From the NCBI RefSeq assembly GCF_000721235.1, contig NZ_JOFH01000022.1, forward strand, positions 82,839 through 146,838: 64,000 nucleotides of DNA, read 5' to 3'. Position numbers and translations under genes: made by a program. The notes under the pieces were generated by a model, which saw only the letters and a list, made by a program, of their open reading frames with translations, made no database searches and was not told where the DNA came from. Of the stretch, positions 1 through 8,479 are shown one piece after another (positions within the stretch are counted from its first letter, which is position 1; every line of letters starts with the position of its first letter). The stretch is from Streptomyces olivaceus. Lineage in GTDB: Bacteria; Actinomycetota; Actinomycetes; Streptomycetales; Streptomycetaceae.

Positions 1-1
1 G

Positions 2-1129
2 CTCGCCGAGGAGATCGACACCGCCACCGGCACCGGCGAACCCGTCCGCGCGCTGCTCGCGCTCGCCGCCAACCCCGTCCTGTCCGCGCCCGACGGCGAC
101 CGGCTCGACAAGGCGCTGGGCTCGCTCGACTTCATGGTGAGCGTCGACCCGTACCTCAACGAGACCTCGCGCCACGCCCACGTCGTCCTCCCGCCGCCCC
201 CGCCCGCGCAGAGCCCGCACCACGACTTCGCCTTCAACACCCTCGCCGTGCGCAACCAGGTCCGCTACACCCGCCCCGCCGTCCCGCCGGAGCCCGGCAG
301 GATGGCCGAGACGGAGATCCTCGCCCGGCTGACCCTGGCCGTCGCCGGCCGGCACGGCGCCGACCCGGCCGCCGTCGACACCATGGTGATCGAGCAGACC
401 CTCGGCAAGGCCGTACGGGAGCCGCACTCACCCGTGCACGGCCGCGACCCGGGCGAGCTGGCCGCCCTGCTCACCGGCGAGAACGGCCCCGAGCGGCGGC
501 TCGACCTGATGCTGCGCCTGGGCCCCTACGGCGACGGCTTCGGCGTACGACCGGACGGCCTGACCCTCCAGCGCCTCCTCGCCCACCCGCACGGCATCGA
601 CCTCGGCCCGCTGCGTCCGCGCCTGCCGCAGCCGCTGAGGACCCGCAGCGGCAAGGTGGAGCTGCTGCCGGAGCCCATCGCCGCCGACCTGCCCCGACTC
701 GCGCGGGCCCGCGACGAGCGCCCCGCCGGGCTCGTCCTCGTCGGCCGCCGCCACCTGCGGTCCAACAACAGCTGGATGCACAACATCCCCGCCCTCACCG
801 GCGGCTCCAACCGCTGCACCCTGCATGTCCACCCCGACGACGCCGACCGCCTCGGCCTGCGTGACGCCCGGCCCGTGCGCGTGAAGGGACCCGGGGGAGA
901 GGTGACCGTCCCCGCCGAGGTCACCGACACCGTCCGGCCCGGCGTGGTCAGCCTCCCGCACGGCTGGGGCCACGACCGCCCCGGCACCCGCACGCGGCAC
1001 GCCGCCACCGATCCCGGCGTCAACGTCAACCAGCTCCTCGACGGCAGCGCGCTCGACCCGCTCTCGGGCAACGCGGTCCTCAACGGCGTACCCGTCGAGC
1101 TGACGCCACTGACCGGCGCACAGCTGTGA
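2..1129 (+). CDS. Molybdopterin oxidoreductase, C-terminal part (5' end outside window)
   Basis: The reading frame is open from the first bases, so this is the last 375 residues of a larger protein. It resembles the bis-MGD oxidoreductase family (formate dehydrogenase / nitrate reductase type). Residues near LAANPVLSAPDGD and VDPYLNETSRHAHVVLPP match the end of the catalytic domain. The segment around NNSWMHNIPAL through VSLPHGWGH is the C-terminal molybdopterin-dinucleotide binding domain, a six-stranded barrel that contacts the cofactor. The N-terminal Fe-S motif and the Mo ligand are not in the window, so the substrate cannot be named. The next gene in the same direction is a citrate transporter 146 bases away with its own leader, so an operon is unlikely. 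Confidence 0.85.
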   Translation, partial: LAEEIDTATGTGEPVRALLALAANPVLSAPDGDRLDKALGSLDFMVSVDPYLNETSRHAHVVLPPPPPAQSPHHDFAFNTLAVRNQVRYTRPAVPPEPGRMAETEILARLTLAVAGRHGADPAAVDTMVIEQTLGKAVREPHSPVHGRDPGELAALLTGENGPERRLDLMLRLGPYGDGFGVRPDGLTLQRLLAHPHGIDLGPLRPRLPQPLRTRSGKVELLPEPIAADLPRLARARDERPAGLVLVGRRHLRSNNSWMHNIPALTGGSNRCTLHVHPDDADRLGLRDARPVRVKGPGGEVTVPAEVTDTVRPGVVSLPHGWGHDRPGTRTRHAATDPGVNVNQLLDGSALDPLSGNAVLNGVPVELTPLTGAQL

Positions 1130-1210
1130 CTCCCGCACTCCCGAGGCTGTGACCTGGAGTTCTGCGCTTATTGCTCGCATGTCAACGTCTTGTTAACGCG
1201 ACTTCGAGGC

Positions 1211-1267
1211 ACCTAACGTCGCTCGCACCGCCTGCCCCGGTGGAATGTTCAAGGGCGAACGTTAGGT
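1211..1267. promoter_or_regulatory. Inverted repeat in the citrate transporter leader
   Basis: ACCTAACGT at 1211-1219 and its exact reverse complement ACGTTAGGT at 1259-1267 flank 39 bases. The right arm ends 8 bases before the transporter ATG, where a ribosome binding site would lie. It could be a two-site operator or an RNA stem that occludes translation. Confidence 0.45.
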
Positions 1268-1275
1268 ACTCACTC

Positions 1276-2724
1276 ATGCTGACCCTCCTCGGCTTCGCCA
1301 TGATCGCGACCTTCCTGGTCCTGATCATGATGAAGAAGATGTCGCCGATCGCGGCGCTCGTGCTGATCCCCGCGCTGTTCTGCGTGTTCGTCGGCAAGGG
1401 CGCCCACCTCGGCGACTACGTCATCGACGGCGTGTCCAGCCTCGCCCCCACCGCGGCGATGCTCATGTTCGCGATCGTCTACTTCGGAGTGATGATCGAC
1501 GTCGGGCTCTTCGACCCGATCGTCCGGGCCATCCTGAAGTTCTGCAAGGCAGACCCGATGCGCATCGTCGTCGGTACGGCACTGCTCGCCGCGATCGTCT
1601 CCCTGGACGGCGACGGCTCCACCACCTTCATGATCACGGTCTCGGCCATGTACCCGCTGTACAAGCGGCTGAAGATGAGCCTGGTCGTGATGACCGGCGT
1701 CGCCGCGATGGCCAACGGCGTGATGAACACGCTGCCCTGGGGCGGCCCCACCGCCCGCGCCGCCACCGCGCTGAAGGTCGACGCCACTGACATCTTCGTC
1801 CCGATGATCCCGGCCCTGGCCGTCGGTCTGCTCGCGGTCGTCGTGCTGGCGTACGTGCTCGGTCTGCGCGAGCGCAGGCGGCTGGGCACGCTGTCGCTGG
1901 ACAAGGCGCCGGCGCGGGAGCCGGAGCCGGAGACCGAGACGGTGCTGGTCGGTGCCGGTGCCGGTGCCGGTGCCGGTGCGGGTGCCGGTGCGGGCGCTCG
2001 TGCGGGCGGGGGCGGTGCCGGTGCCGCGCACGGCGGTCCGGGCGGCGGCGCGGGCGACACCGGCGAGGCCGCAGAGGAGGAGTTCCAGGGACTCGACCCG
2101 AACCGGCCCACCCTGCGCCCCAGGCTGTACTGGTTCAACGCGCTGCTCACGGTCGCCCTGCTCACCTCCATGATCATGGAGCTGCTGCCGATCCCGGTGC
2201 TCTTCCTGCTCGGCGCCGCGCTCGCGCTCACCGTGAACTTCCCGCACATCCCCGACCAGAAGGCCCGCATCGCCGCCCACGCCGACAACGTGCTCAACGT
2301 CTCCGGCATGGTCTTCGCCGCGGCCGTCTTCACGGGCGTCCTGACCGGCACCGGCATGGTCGACCACATGGCCAACTGGCTCGTGGACACGATCCCCGAG
2401 GGCATGGGCCCGCACATGGGCCTCGTGACCGGCCTGCTGAGCCTGCCGCTCACGTACTTCATGTCGAACGACGGTTTCTACTTCGGCGTCCTGCCGGTGC
2501 TCGCCGAGGCCGGGCAGGCGCACGGCGTGTCGACGCTGGAGATCGCCCGCGCCTCGATCGTCGGGCAGCCGCTGCACATGTCCAGCCCGCTGGTCCCGGC
2601 CGTCTACGTCCTGGTCGGCATGGCCAAGGTCGAGTTCGGCGACCACACGCGGTTCGTCGTGAAGTGGGCGGTCCTGGTGAGCCTGGTGGTGCTCGCGTCG
2701 GGCATCCTGTTCGGCATCGTCTGA
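1276..2724 (+). CDS. citM: CitMHS-family metal-citrate:proton symporter
   Basis: Predicted inner-membrane transporter of 482 aa that imports citrate complexed with a divalent or ferric metal, driven by protons. About twelve hydrophobic segments are visible. The first starts at MLTLLGFAMIATFLVLIMM, and a conserved DGDGSTTFMI motif lies near residue 115. I start at the ATG at 1276, because the in-frame upstream stretch is not membrane-like and contains the inverted repeat. Family members are about 430-450 aa. The extra length is a central cytoplasmic loop (about residues 215-275) rich in Ala-Gly and encoded by a GGTGCC-type hexanucleotide repeat. From memory, the S. coelicolor member of this family (CitSc) takes up calcium- and iron-citrate, so metal specificity here is inferred. 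Confidence 0.85.
   Translation: MLTLLGFAMIATFLVLIMMKKMSPIAALVLIPALFCVFVGKGAHLGDYVIDGVSSLAPTAAMLMFAIVYFGVMIDVGLFDPIVRAILKFCKADPMRIVVGTALLAAIVSLDGDGSTTFMITVSAMYPLYKRLKMSLVVMTGVAAMANGVMNTLPWGGPTARAATALKVDATDIFVPMIPALAVGLLAVVVLAYVLGLRERRRLGTLSLDKAPAREPEPETETVLVGAGAGAGAGAGAGAGARAGGGGAGAAHGGPGGGAGDTGEAAEEEFQGLDPNRPTLRPRLYWFNALLTVALLTSMIMELLPIPVLFLLGAALALTVNFPHIPDQKARIAAHADNVLNVSGMVFAAAVFTGVLTGTGMVDHMANWLVDTIPEGMGPHMGLVTGLLSLPLTYFMSNDGFYFGVLPVLAEAGQAHGVSTLEIARASIVGQPLHMSSPLVPAVYVLVGMAKVEFGDHTRFVVKWAVLVSLVVLASGILFGIV
1951..2010 (+). repeat. GGTGCC/GGTGCG hexanucleotide microsatellite inside citM
   Basis: At least seven near-perfect hexamers encode an Ala-Gly tract starting at about residue 226 in the central loop of the citrate transporter. 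Changes in copy number stay in frame, so the loop length may vary between strains without breaking the gene. Confidence 0.75.
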
Positions 2725-2782
2725 TCATCGGACCGGTTATCGCCCACCGCGCGGGAGCCGGACACCCAGGAAGGACACGATC

Positions 2783-4036
2783 ATGGCGCCCGGTGGGAAC
2801 CGCGGCTGGCTGCTCCGCCTCGTCATCGCCTTCGGCTTCGCGCAGGGGGCGGTGTCGATGGCCCGGCCCGCCGTCTCCTACCGGGCCCTCGCACTGGGCG
2901 CCGACGAGCGGGCGGTCGGCGTCATCGCCGGCGTGTACGCCCTGCTGCCGCTGTTCGCCGCCGTACCGCTGGGCCGCCGCACCGACCACGGCCGCTGCGC
3001 GCCCCTGCTGCCCGTGGGTGTGGTGCTCATCGCGGGCGGTTGCGCGCTGAGCGGGGCCGCGGGGTCGCTGTGGACGATGGCGCTGTGGAGCGGCGTCATG
3101 GGCCTCGGACACCTCTGCTTCGTCATCGGCGCCCAGTCACTGGTGGCCCGACAGTCCGCGCCGCACGAACAGGACCGCAACTTCGGCCACTTCACCATCG
3201 GCGCCTCGCTCGGCCAGCTCGTCGGCCCCATCGCGGCGGGCGCGCTGATCGGGGGCCCCGACATGGCGGGCAGCAGTGCGCTCGCCCTGGTCGTGGCGGG
3301 CGCGGGGGCGGCCGTCGCCTTCACGTCCCTGTGGCGCATAGAGCACCCGCGCGCCGCCGGGTCCCGCAGGGAGCCGGGGCCGCGCGTCCCCGTGGGCGGC
3401 ATCCTGCGGGCCCGCGGCGTACCCGCGGGCATCCTGATCAGCCTCTCCGTGCTGTCCGCGACCGACATCCTCACCGCCTACCTGCCGGTGGTCGGCGAGC
3501 ACCGGGGCATCTCCCCGGCCGTGATCGGCGTACTGCTGAGCCTGCGCGCGGCGGCCACCATCGCCTGCCGGCTGGTGCTGACGCCCCTGCTGCGGCTGCT
3601 GGGCCGCACGGCGCTGCTGACGGCCACGTGTCTGCTGGCCGCCCTGCTGTGCGCCGGGGTCGCGCTGCCGGTGCCGGTGTGGGCGCTCGGGTTGATGCTG
3701 GTCGCCCTCGGTTTCTGCCTCGGTGTCGGCCAGCCGCTGTCCATGACGACGGTCGTCCAGGCGGCCCCCGACGAGGCGCGCTCCACGGCTCTCGCCCTGC
3801 GCCTGACCGGCAACCGCCTCGGCCAGGTCGCCGCGCCCGCCGCCGCCGGCCTGATCGCGGGCGTCGCGGGCGTGGCCGCACCCTTCGTGATGCTGGGGGC
3901 GCTCCTCCTGTGCTCGTCGGGCATCGCCCTGCGGGCCCCCGCGGTGGACGCGGCCGTTCCGCGGCGCGCGGCCGTCGGGCAGGATGGCCCGGACGCGGCC
4001 GGGGAACGCCGGTCGTGCCGGGAAGCGAAGGGCTGA
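2783..4036 (+). CDS. MFS transporter
   Basis: 417-aa major facilitator superfamily protein with about twelve hydrophobic helices. The loop after helix 2, around PLGRRTDHGRCAPL, matches the family G-x3-DRxGRR-type motif. The central cytoplasmic loop is near residues 185-205 (EHPRAAGSRREPGPR). An AGGA-containing ribosome binding site precedes the ATG. The stop is two bases from the next small membrane-protein gene, so the two are probably cotranscribed. The substrate cannot be read from the sequence, and export or uptake of a small organic molecule are both possible. Confidence 0.85.
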   Translation: MAPGGNRGWLLRLVIAFGFAQGAVSMARPAVSYRALALGADERAVGVIAGVYALLPLFAAVPLGRRTDHGRCAPLLPVGVVLIAGGCALSGAAGSLWTMALWSGVMGLGHLCFVIGAQSLVARQSAPHEQDRNFGHFTIGASLGQLVGPIAAGALIGGPDMAGSSALALVVAGAGAAVAFTSLWRIEHPRAAGSRREPGPRVPVGGILRARGVPAGILISLSVLSATDILTAYLPVVGEHRGISPAVIGVLLSLRAAATIACRLVLTPLLRLLGRTALLTATCLLAALLCAGVALPVPVWALGLMLVALGFCLGVGQPLSMTTVVQAAPDEARSTALALRLTGNRLGQVAAPAAAGLIAGVAGVAAPFVMLGALLLCSSGIALRAPAVDAAVPRRAAVGQDGPDAAGERRSCREAKG

Positions 4037-4038
4037 GC

Positions 4039-4242
4039 ATGCTCCTGATCATTCTGTACGTGGTCCTCGTCCTCGTCGTCGGCGGCTGTGCCTGCGTCGT
4101 GTGGGCCGCCCGCGGCGGCCCGGCCTGGGCCCGGGGGATCGCCACAGCGACGTTGGCGGCGGGCGAGCTGGTGCGCGCGCGCCCCCGCGGCGGCCGGAAC
4201 AGCGGCGGCGGCACCACCATGGGCGACGGCTCGGACGGCTGA
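4039..4242 (+). CDS. Small single-span membrane protein, hypothetical
   Basis: 67 aa. Residues 1-25 (starting MLLIILYVVLVLVVGGC) form one strong transmembrane helix or uncleaved signal anchor. It is followed by a basic stretch (ELVRARPRGGR) and a Gly-rich tail. The ATG follows the MFS stop codon after two bases, so translation is probably coupled. I do not recognise a family. A small accessory subunit of the MFS permease is possible, but only the spacing supports it. Confidence 0.6.
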   Translation: MLLIILYVVLVLVVGGCACVVWAARGGPAWARGIATATLAAGELVRARPRGGRNSGGGTTMGDGSDG

Positions 4243-4326
4243 GGCTCCGCGCGGGGCGCGCCCCCGAGAACCTCCCCTCCCGGCGGGGTGAACCGTGCCA
4301 CCCTCGGCGGAGCCCCTGGTGCCGTA

Positions 4327-4345
4327 AAACTATCGGCGCTAGTTT
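4327..4345. promoter_or_regulatory. Palindromic operator upstream of aldehyde dehydrogenase
   Basis: AAACTATCGGCGCTAGTTT is a 19-base near-perfect palindrome (perfect 6-base outer arms) 37 bases before the dehydrogenase ATG. It matches the operator at 8480-8500 at 14 of 18 aligned bases, which points to the TetR regulator at 7813-8454. Confidence 0.6.
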
Positions 4346-4382
4346 GGGGTTCGGACGACGAGGCCTGCCCGGAGGGAACGCG

Positions 4383-5771
4383 ATGAAGGCACACGACGGC
4401 ATGTACATCGACGGAGCCTGGCGGCCCGCCGACGGCCGGGACCCGATCGAGGTGGTGAACCCGGCCGACGGCCAGGTCATCGGCCGCGTCCCCGCCGGCA
4501 ACGCCCTGGACGTCGACACCGCCGTACGGGCCGCCCGCGCCGCCCTGCCCGGCTGGGCCGCCACTCCGCCCGCCGAGCGCGCCGCCCGCCTGGCCGCCCT
4601 GCGGGACGTGCTGGTGGCCCGCAAGGACGAGGTCGCCGAGACGGTCACCGCCGAGCTGGGCTCCCCGCTGAAGTTCTCGCAGGCCGTGCACGCCGCCGCA
4701 CCGATCGCGGTGGCCGGCTCCTACGCCGAGCTGGCGGCCACGTACGCCTTCGAGGAGAAGGTGGGCAACTCCGTCGTCCACCACGAGCCGGTCGGCGTCG
4801 TCGGGGCCATCACCCCCTGGAACTACCCGCTCCACCAGATCGTCGCCAAGGCCGCCCCGGCGCTCGCGGCCGGCTGCACCCTGGTGCTCAAGCCCGCCGA
4901 GGACACCCCGCTCACCGCCCAGCTCTTCGCCGAGGCCGTGCACGAGGCGGGCGTCCCGGCCGGTGTCTTCAACCTGGTCACCGGCCTCGGCCCGGTCGCG
5001 GGGCAGGCACTCGCCGAGCACCCCGGCATCGACCTGGTCTCCTTCACCGGCTCCACCGCCGTCGGCCGCCGGATCGGCGCCGCCGCGGGCGCGGCCGTCA
5101 AGCGGGTCGCCCTCGAACTCGGCGGCAAGTCCGCCAACGTCATCCTCCCGAGCGCAGACCTGGCCAGGGCCGTGAACGTCGGCGTCGCCAACGTCATGTC
5201 CAACTCCGGTCAGACGTGCAGCGCCTGGACCCGCATGCTCGTCCACCGCGACCAGTACGACGAGGCGGTGGAACTGGCCGCCGGGGCCGCCGCGAAGTAC
5301 GGCGACCGGATTGGGCCGCTCGTCAACGCCAAGCAGCAGGAGCGGGTGCGCGGTTACATCGAGAAGGGCGTCGCCGAGGGCGCCCGCCTCGTCGCCGGCG
5401 GACCCGAAGCCCCGCGCGAGCAGGGGTACTTCGTCAGCCCGACAGTCTTCGCCGAGGTGACGGACGAGATGACCGTCGCCCAGGAGGAGATCTTCGGCCC
5501 GGTCCTCTCCATCCTCCGCTACGAGGACGAGGAGGACGCCCTGCGCATCGCCAACGGCACGGTCTACGGCCTCGCGGGCGCCGTCTGGGCCGGCGACGAG
5601 GCGGAGGCGGTCGCCTTCGCGCGCCGGATGGACACCGGGCAGGTCGACATCAACGGCGGCCGGTTCAACCCGCTGGCCCCCTTCGGCGGTTACAAGCAGT
5701 CGGGCGTCGGCCGCGAACTGGGCGCGCACGGCCTCACGGAGTACCTGCAGACCAAGTCCCTCCAGTTCTAG
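4383..5771 (+). CDS. NAD(P)-dependent aldehyde dehydrogenase
   Basis: 462-aa aldehyde dehydrogenase superfamily enzyme that oxidises an aldehyde to the acid. Visible motifs are the cofactor-binding ITPWNYPLHQ segment, the FTGSTAVGRRI turn, the general-base Glu245 in LELGGKSAN and the catalytic thiol Cys279 in SGQTCSAWT. The C-terminal PFGGYKQSGVGRELG motif is intact. The ATG follows GGAGGG. A palindromic operator lies just upstream and a zinc alcohol dehydrogenase follows 87 bases later. The pair would convert an alcohol to its acid through the aldehyde. The real substrate is unknown. Confidence 0.9.
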   Translation: MKAHDGMYIDGAWRPADGRDPIEVVNPADGQVIGRVPAGNALDVDTAVRAARAALPGWAATPPAERAARLAALRDVLVARKDEVAETVTAELGSPLKFSQAVHAAAPIAVAGSYAELAATYAFEEKVGNSVVHHEPVGVVGAITPWNYPLHQIVAKAAPALAAGCTLVLKPAEDTPLTAQLFAEAVHEAGVPAGVFNLVTGLGPVAGQALAEHPGIDLVSFTGSTAVGRRIGAAAGAAVKRVALELGGKSANVILPSADLARAVNVGVANVMSNSGQTCSAWTRMLVHRDQYDEAVELAAGAAAKYGDRIGPLVNAKQQERVRGYIEKGVAEGARLVAGGPEAPREQGYFVSPTVFAEVTDEMTVAQEEIFGPVLSILRYEDEEDALRIANGTVYGLAGAVWAGDEAEAVAFARRMDTGQVDINGGRFNPLAPFGGYKQSGVGRELGAHGLTEYLQTKSLQF

Positions 5772-5785
5772 CCCGCTTCGTTTCC

Positions 5786-5839
5786 AGACCAGGTCCAGCC
5801 CAAGTCCAGCCCACCGGTCCAGTCCACAGGTCCAGCCCA
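5786..5839 (+). repeat. Short tandem repeats of GGTCCAGCCCA type
   Basis: Four imperfect 11-13 base units (variants of GGTCCAGCCCACA) fill the gap between the aldehyde dehydrogenase and alcohol dehydrogenase genes. No terminator is seen in the gap. Confidence 0.7.
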
Positions 5840-5858
5840 CAGGGGAGCCGTCCACGCC

Positions 5859-6956
5859 ATGGCCGTCCGTACCGAAGTCCGCGCCGCTGTCGTCCCCGCC
5901 GTCGGCGCCCCGCTGGAGGTCACCGGGATCGAGCTGCCCGAGCCCGGCCCCGGCCGGGTCCGGGTGCGGCTCGCCGCCGCCGGGGTCTGCCACTCCGACC
6001 TGTCCCTGTCCAACGGCACCATGCGCGTGCCGCTCCCCGCCGTCCTCGGCCACGAGGGCGCCGGCACCGTCGTCGCCGTCGGCGAGGACGTCACCCACGT
6101 CGCGCCCGGCGACGGCGTCGTCCTCAACTGGGCCCCGTCCTGCGGCGCCTGCCACGCCTGCTCGCTCGGCGAGGTCTGGCTGTGCGCCAACGCGCTCGCC
6201 GGCGCCGCCGACGTGCACGCCCGCCGCGCAGCCGACGGCGCCGACCTGTACCCCGGCCTGAACGTCGCCGCGTTCGCCGAGGAGACGGTGGTGGCCGCGG
6301 GCTGCGTCCTGCCCGCCCCCGAGGGCATCCCCCTCACCGAGGCGGCACTCCTCGGCTGCGCCGTCCTCACCGGCTACGGCGCCGTCCACCACTCGGCGCG
6401 GGTCCGCGAGGGCGAGACGGTCGCGGTCTTCGGCGTCGGGGGAGTGGGCCTCGCCGCCCTCCAGGCCGCCCGGATCGCGGGCGCCTCGAAGATCGTCGCC
6501 GTGGACGTCTCGCCGGAGAAGGAGGAGCTGGCCCGCGCGGCCGGCGCCACCGACTACGTCCTCGCCTCCGACACCACCGCCCGCGAGATCCGCGCCCTCA
6601 CCGGCAAGCAGGGCGTGGACGTCGCCGTGGAGTGCGTCGGCCGCGCGGTCACCATCCGCACCGCCTGGGAGTCCACCCGGCGCGGCGGACGGACCACGGT
6701 CGTCGGCATCGGCGGCAAGGACCAGCAGGTCACCTTCAACGCCCTGGAGCTCTTCCACTGGGGCCGCACCCTCTCGGGCTGCGTCTACGGCAACGCCGAC
6801 CCGTCCCGCGACCTCCCGGTCCTGGCCGACCACGTCCGCGCGGGCCGCCTCGGCCTCGCCGCCCTGGTGACGGAACGCATCGGCCTGGACGGCATCCCGG
6901 CCGCCTTCGAGAACATGCTGGCGGGCAAGGGCGGCCGGGCGCTGGTGGTGTTCTGA
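5859..6956 (+). CDS. Zinc-dependent alcohol dehydrogenase (MDR, class III-like)
   Basis: 365-aa medium-chain dehydrogenase that interconverts an alcohol and an aldehyde with NAD. Catalytic-zinc ligands are visible at Cys44 (GVCHSD) and His65-Glu66 (GHEGAG). The structural zinc site is Cys95, Cys98, Cys101 and Cys109 (SCGACHACSLGEVWLC). The Rossmann motif GVGGVGLAAL follows at about residues 190-200. Class III relatives act on S-hydroxymethyl thiols, so a mycothiol-dependent formaldehyde or a general alcohol substrate are both possible. It sits behind the aldehyde dehydrogenase and probably shares its promoter. It is convergent with the ArsR-type gene. Confidence 0.9.
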   Translation: MAVRTEVRAAVVPAVGAPLEVTGIELPEPGPGRVRVRLAAAGVCHSDLSLSNGTMRVPLPAVLGHEGAGTVVAVGEDVTHVAPGDGVVLNWAPSCGACHACSLGEVWLCANALAGAADVHARRAADGADLYPGLNVAAFAEETVVAAGCVLPAPEGIPLTEAALLGCAVLTGYGAVHHSARVREGETVAVFGVGGVGLAALQAARIAGASKIVAVDVSPEKEELARAAGATDYVLASDTTAREIRALTGKQGVDVAVECVGRAVTIRTAWESTRRGGRTTVVGIGGKDQQVTFNALELFHWGRTLSGCVYGNADPSRDLPVLADHVRAGRLGLAALVTERIGLDGIPAAFENMLAGKGGRALVVF

Positions 6957-7031
6957 CGGCGGCGGTCAGACCTCGGCCGCGTACGGAAGGAAACCGGCGC
7001 ACCCGAGGCCGGTCACCGTACGTACGTCCCC

Positions 7032-7748
7032 TCAGTCGCGCAGCGCCGCCGCCTCGATGCCCAGCAGCCCGGACAGCGCGCGCTCACCCGTCGCCGTGAC
7101 CTTCACCGCCCGTCCTGAGCCGATCCGCACGCACCACCCGGTGTCCAGGGCGTGCCGGCACAGGGCCGCGCCCGCGACGCCCGCGAGATGGGGGCGCCGT
7201 TCGGTCCAGTCGAGGCAGGCCCGGGCCAGCGGGCGCCGACCGGTCGGCCGCAGGGTGATCCCGGCGGCCTCGAACCAGCCGAGGCCCGCGTCGGTGAGTG
7301 CGAAGCCGGTGTCCTGGCGGAGCAGCCCGCGGCCGGTCAGCGCGTCGGTGAGCGCGATGCCGAGCCGCCCGGCGAGATGGTCGTAGCAGGTGCGCCCGCG
7401 GGCCAGCGCGGACCCGGCGCTCGCCGCCCGCAGCGTACGCGGGCGGCGCCCCACCGCCTCCGGCGCGACCTGCGCGGCCAGGTCCTCCACCAGCTGCGCC
7501 ACCCGCTCGTCGGCCAGCCGCACGTACCGGTGGCGCCCCTGCCGCTCCTGGGCCAGCAGCCCGCCCGCGACCAGCTTGCCCAGGTGCTCGCTCGCCGTCG
7601 ACGCGGCGACCCCCGCGTGCCGGGCCAGCTCACCGGCGGTCCACGCCCGCCCGTCGAGCAGCGCCAGCAGACACGCGGCGCGGGTCTCGTCCGCGATCAG
7701 TGCGGCCAGCCGGGCGAGGCCGGGCGCCTCGGCGTCCTTCTCGGTCAT
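7032..7748 (-). CDS. ArsR-family winged-helix transcriptional regulator
   Basis: 238-aa protein. The N-terminal third is an ArsR-type winged helix: ALIADETRAACLLALLDGRA, then the recognition helix ASTASEHLGKLVAGGLL, then a wing with RQGRHRYVRL. The C-terminal half (residues about 100-238) is a longer domain seen in many actinobacterial ArsR-like proteins and has no metal-binding cysteine pattern, so it is probably not a metal sensor. It is convergent with the alcohol dehydrogenase and lies 64 bases downstream of the TetR gene on the same strand. Its target is not evident. Confidence 0.85.
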   Translation of the reverse strand: MTEKDAEAPGLARLAALIADETRAACLLALLDGRAWTAGELARHAGVAASTASEHLGKLVAGGLLAQERQGRHRYVRLADERVAQLVEDLAAQVAPEAVGRRPRTLRAASAGSALARGRTCYDHLAGRLGIALTDALTGRGLLRQDTGFALTDAGLGWFEAAGITLRPTGRRPLARACLDWTERRPHLAGVAGAALCRHALDTGWCVRIGSGRAVKVTATGERALSGLLGIEAAALRD

Positions 7749-7812
7749 GCCTCCCAGGATGCGTCACGCACGGTTCGGCGGCCGCCGAAGTGTCCTCGTA
7801 CGCCCGGCGTGC

Positions 7813-8454
7813 TCACGGCTCCTGCCGCACCTGCTCGTACTGCAGCGCCAGCCCGTCGAGGAGGGCCGTCAGCCCGGTCCCGAAGGCCCGCTCGTCGATC
7901 TTCTCCTGCTGTTCGGCCAGGCGGTGGGCCTGCTGGAGGTGCGGGTAGTCAACGGGGTCGTAGGCGTCCGGTTCGTCCACGAAGCCCCCGGCGAAGGAGC
8001 CGAGCGCGGAGCCCATGACGAAGTAGCGCACCAGTGCGCCGATGGACGTGGCCTGGGCGGGGGGCCAGCCGGCCGCGACCATCGCGCCGTAGACCGCGTC
8101 CGCGAGGTGCAGGGCGGCCGGGCGGCGGCCGGGGCCGTGGGCCAGGACCGGGACGATGTTGGGATGGTCGCGCAGGGCCGCCCGGTAGGAGACGGCCCAG
8201 TCGTGCAGTGCGGTCCGCCACTCGCGCCCGTCCTCGAACATCGACAGGTCGACCTGCGCGCTCACCGAGTCGGCGACGGCCTCCAGGATCTCGTCCTTGG
8301 TGCGGAAGTGGTTGTAGAGCGAGGGCCCGCTCACCCCCAGCTCCGCGGCGAGCCGGCGCGTGGAGACGGCCGCGAGGCCCTCCGCGTCCACCAGGGCGCG
8401 GGCCGCCTCGACGATCCGGTCGGTGCTGAGCAGGGGCTTGCGCGGTCGGGCCAT
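7813..8454 (-). CDS. TetR-family repressor, divergent from acyl-CoA dehydrogenase
   Basis: 213 aa if started at the ATG before ARPRKPLLS. An in-frame ATG three codons upstream (8463) is an alternative. The N-terminal helix-turn-helix is clear (STRRLAAELGVSGPSLYNHF). The C-terminal region matches the TetR_C ligand-binding fold with FVMGSALGSFAGG. The gene is divergent from an acyl-CoA dehydrogenase and a palindrome lies between them. A second copy of that palindrome precedes the aldehyde dehydrogenase. I infer that it represses itself, the dehydrogenase and the aldehyde/alcohol pair, with an acyl-CoA or related ligand. Confidence 0.85.
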   Translation of the reverse strand: MARPRKPLLSTDRIVEAARALVDAEGLAAVSTRRLAAELGVSGPSLYNHFRTKDEILEAVADSVSAQVDLSMFEDGREWRTALHDWAVSYRAALRDHPNIVPVLAHGPGRRPAALHLADAVYGAMVAAGWPPAQATSIGALVRYFVMGSALGSFAGGFVDEPDAYDPVDYPHLQQAHRLAEQQEKIDERAFGTGLTALLDGLALQYEQVRQEP

Positions 8455-8479
8455 GGCGCACATAGTAGGGCTGCGGCAT

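Noticed and set aside
3471..6833. A 1120-residue open frame on the minus strand.
   Set aside because: It lies opposite the MFS, aldehyde and alcohol dehydrogenase genes, is Gly/Ala/Arg-rich with no domain, and comes from the GC-biased third codon position of those genes.
6957..7031. Terminator between the alcohol dehydrogenase and the ArsR gene.
   Set aside because: Only a loose 7-base CGTACGG/CCGTACG pairing with a long loop is visible, too weak to call.
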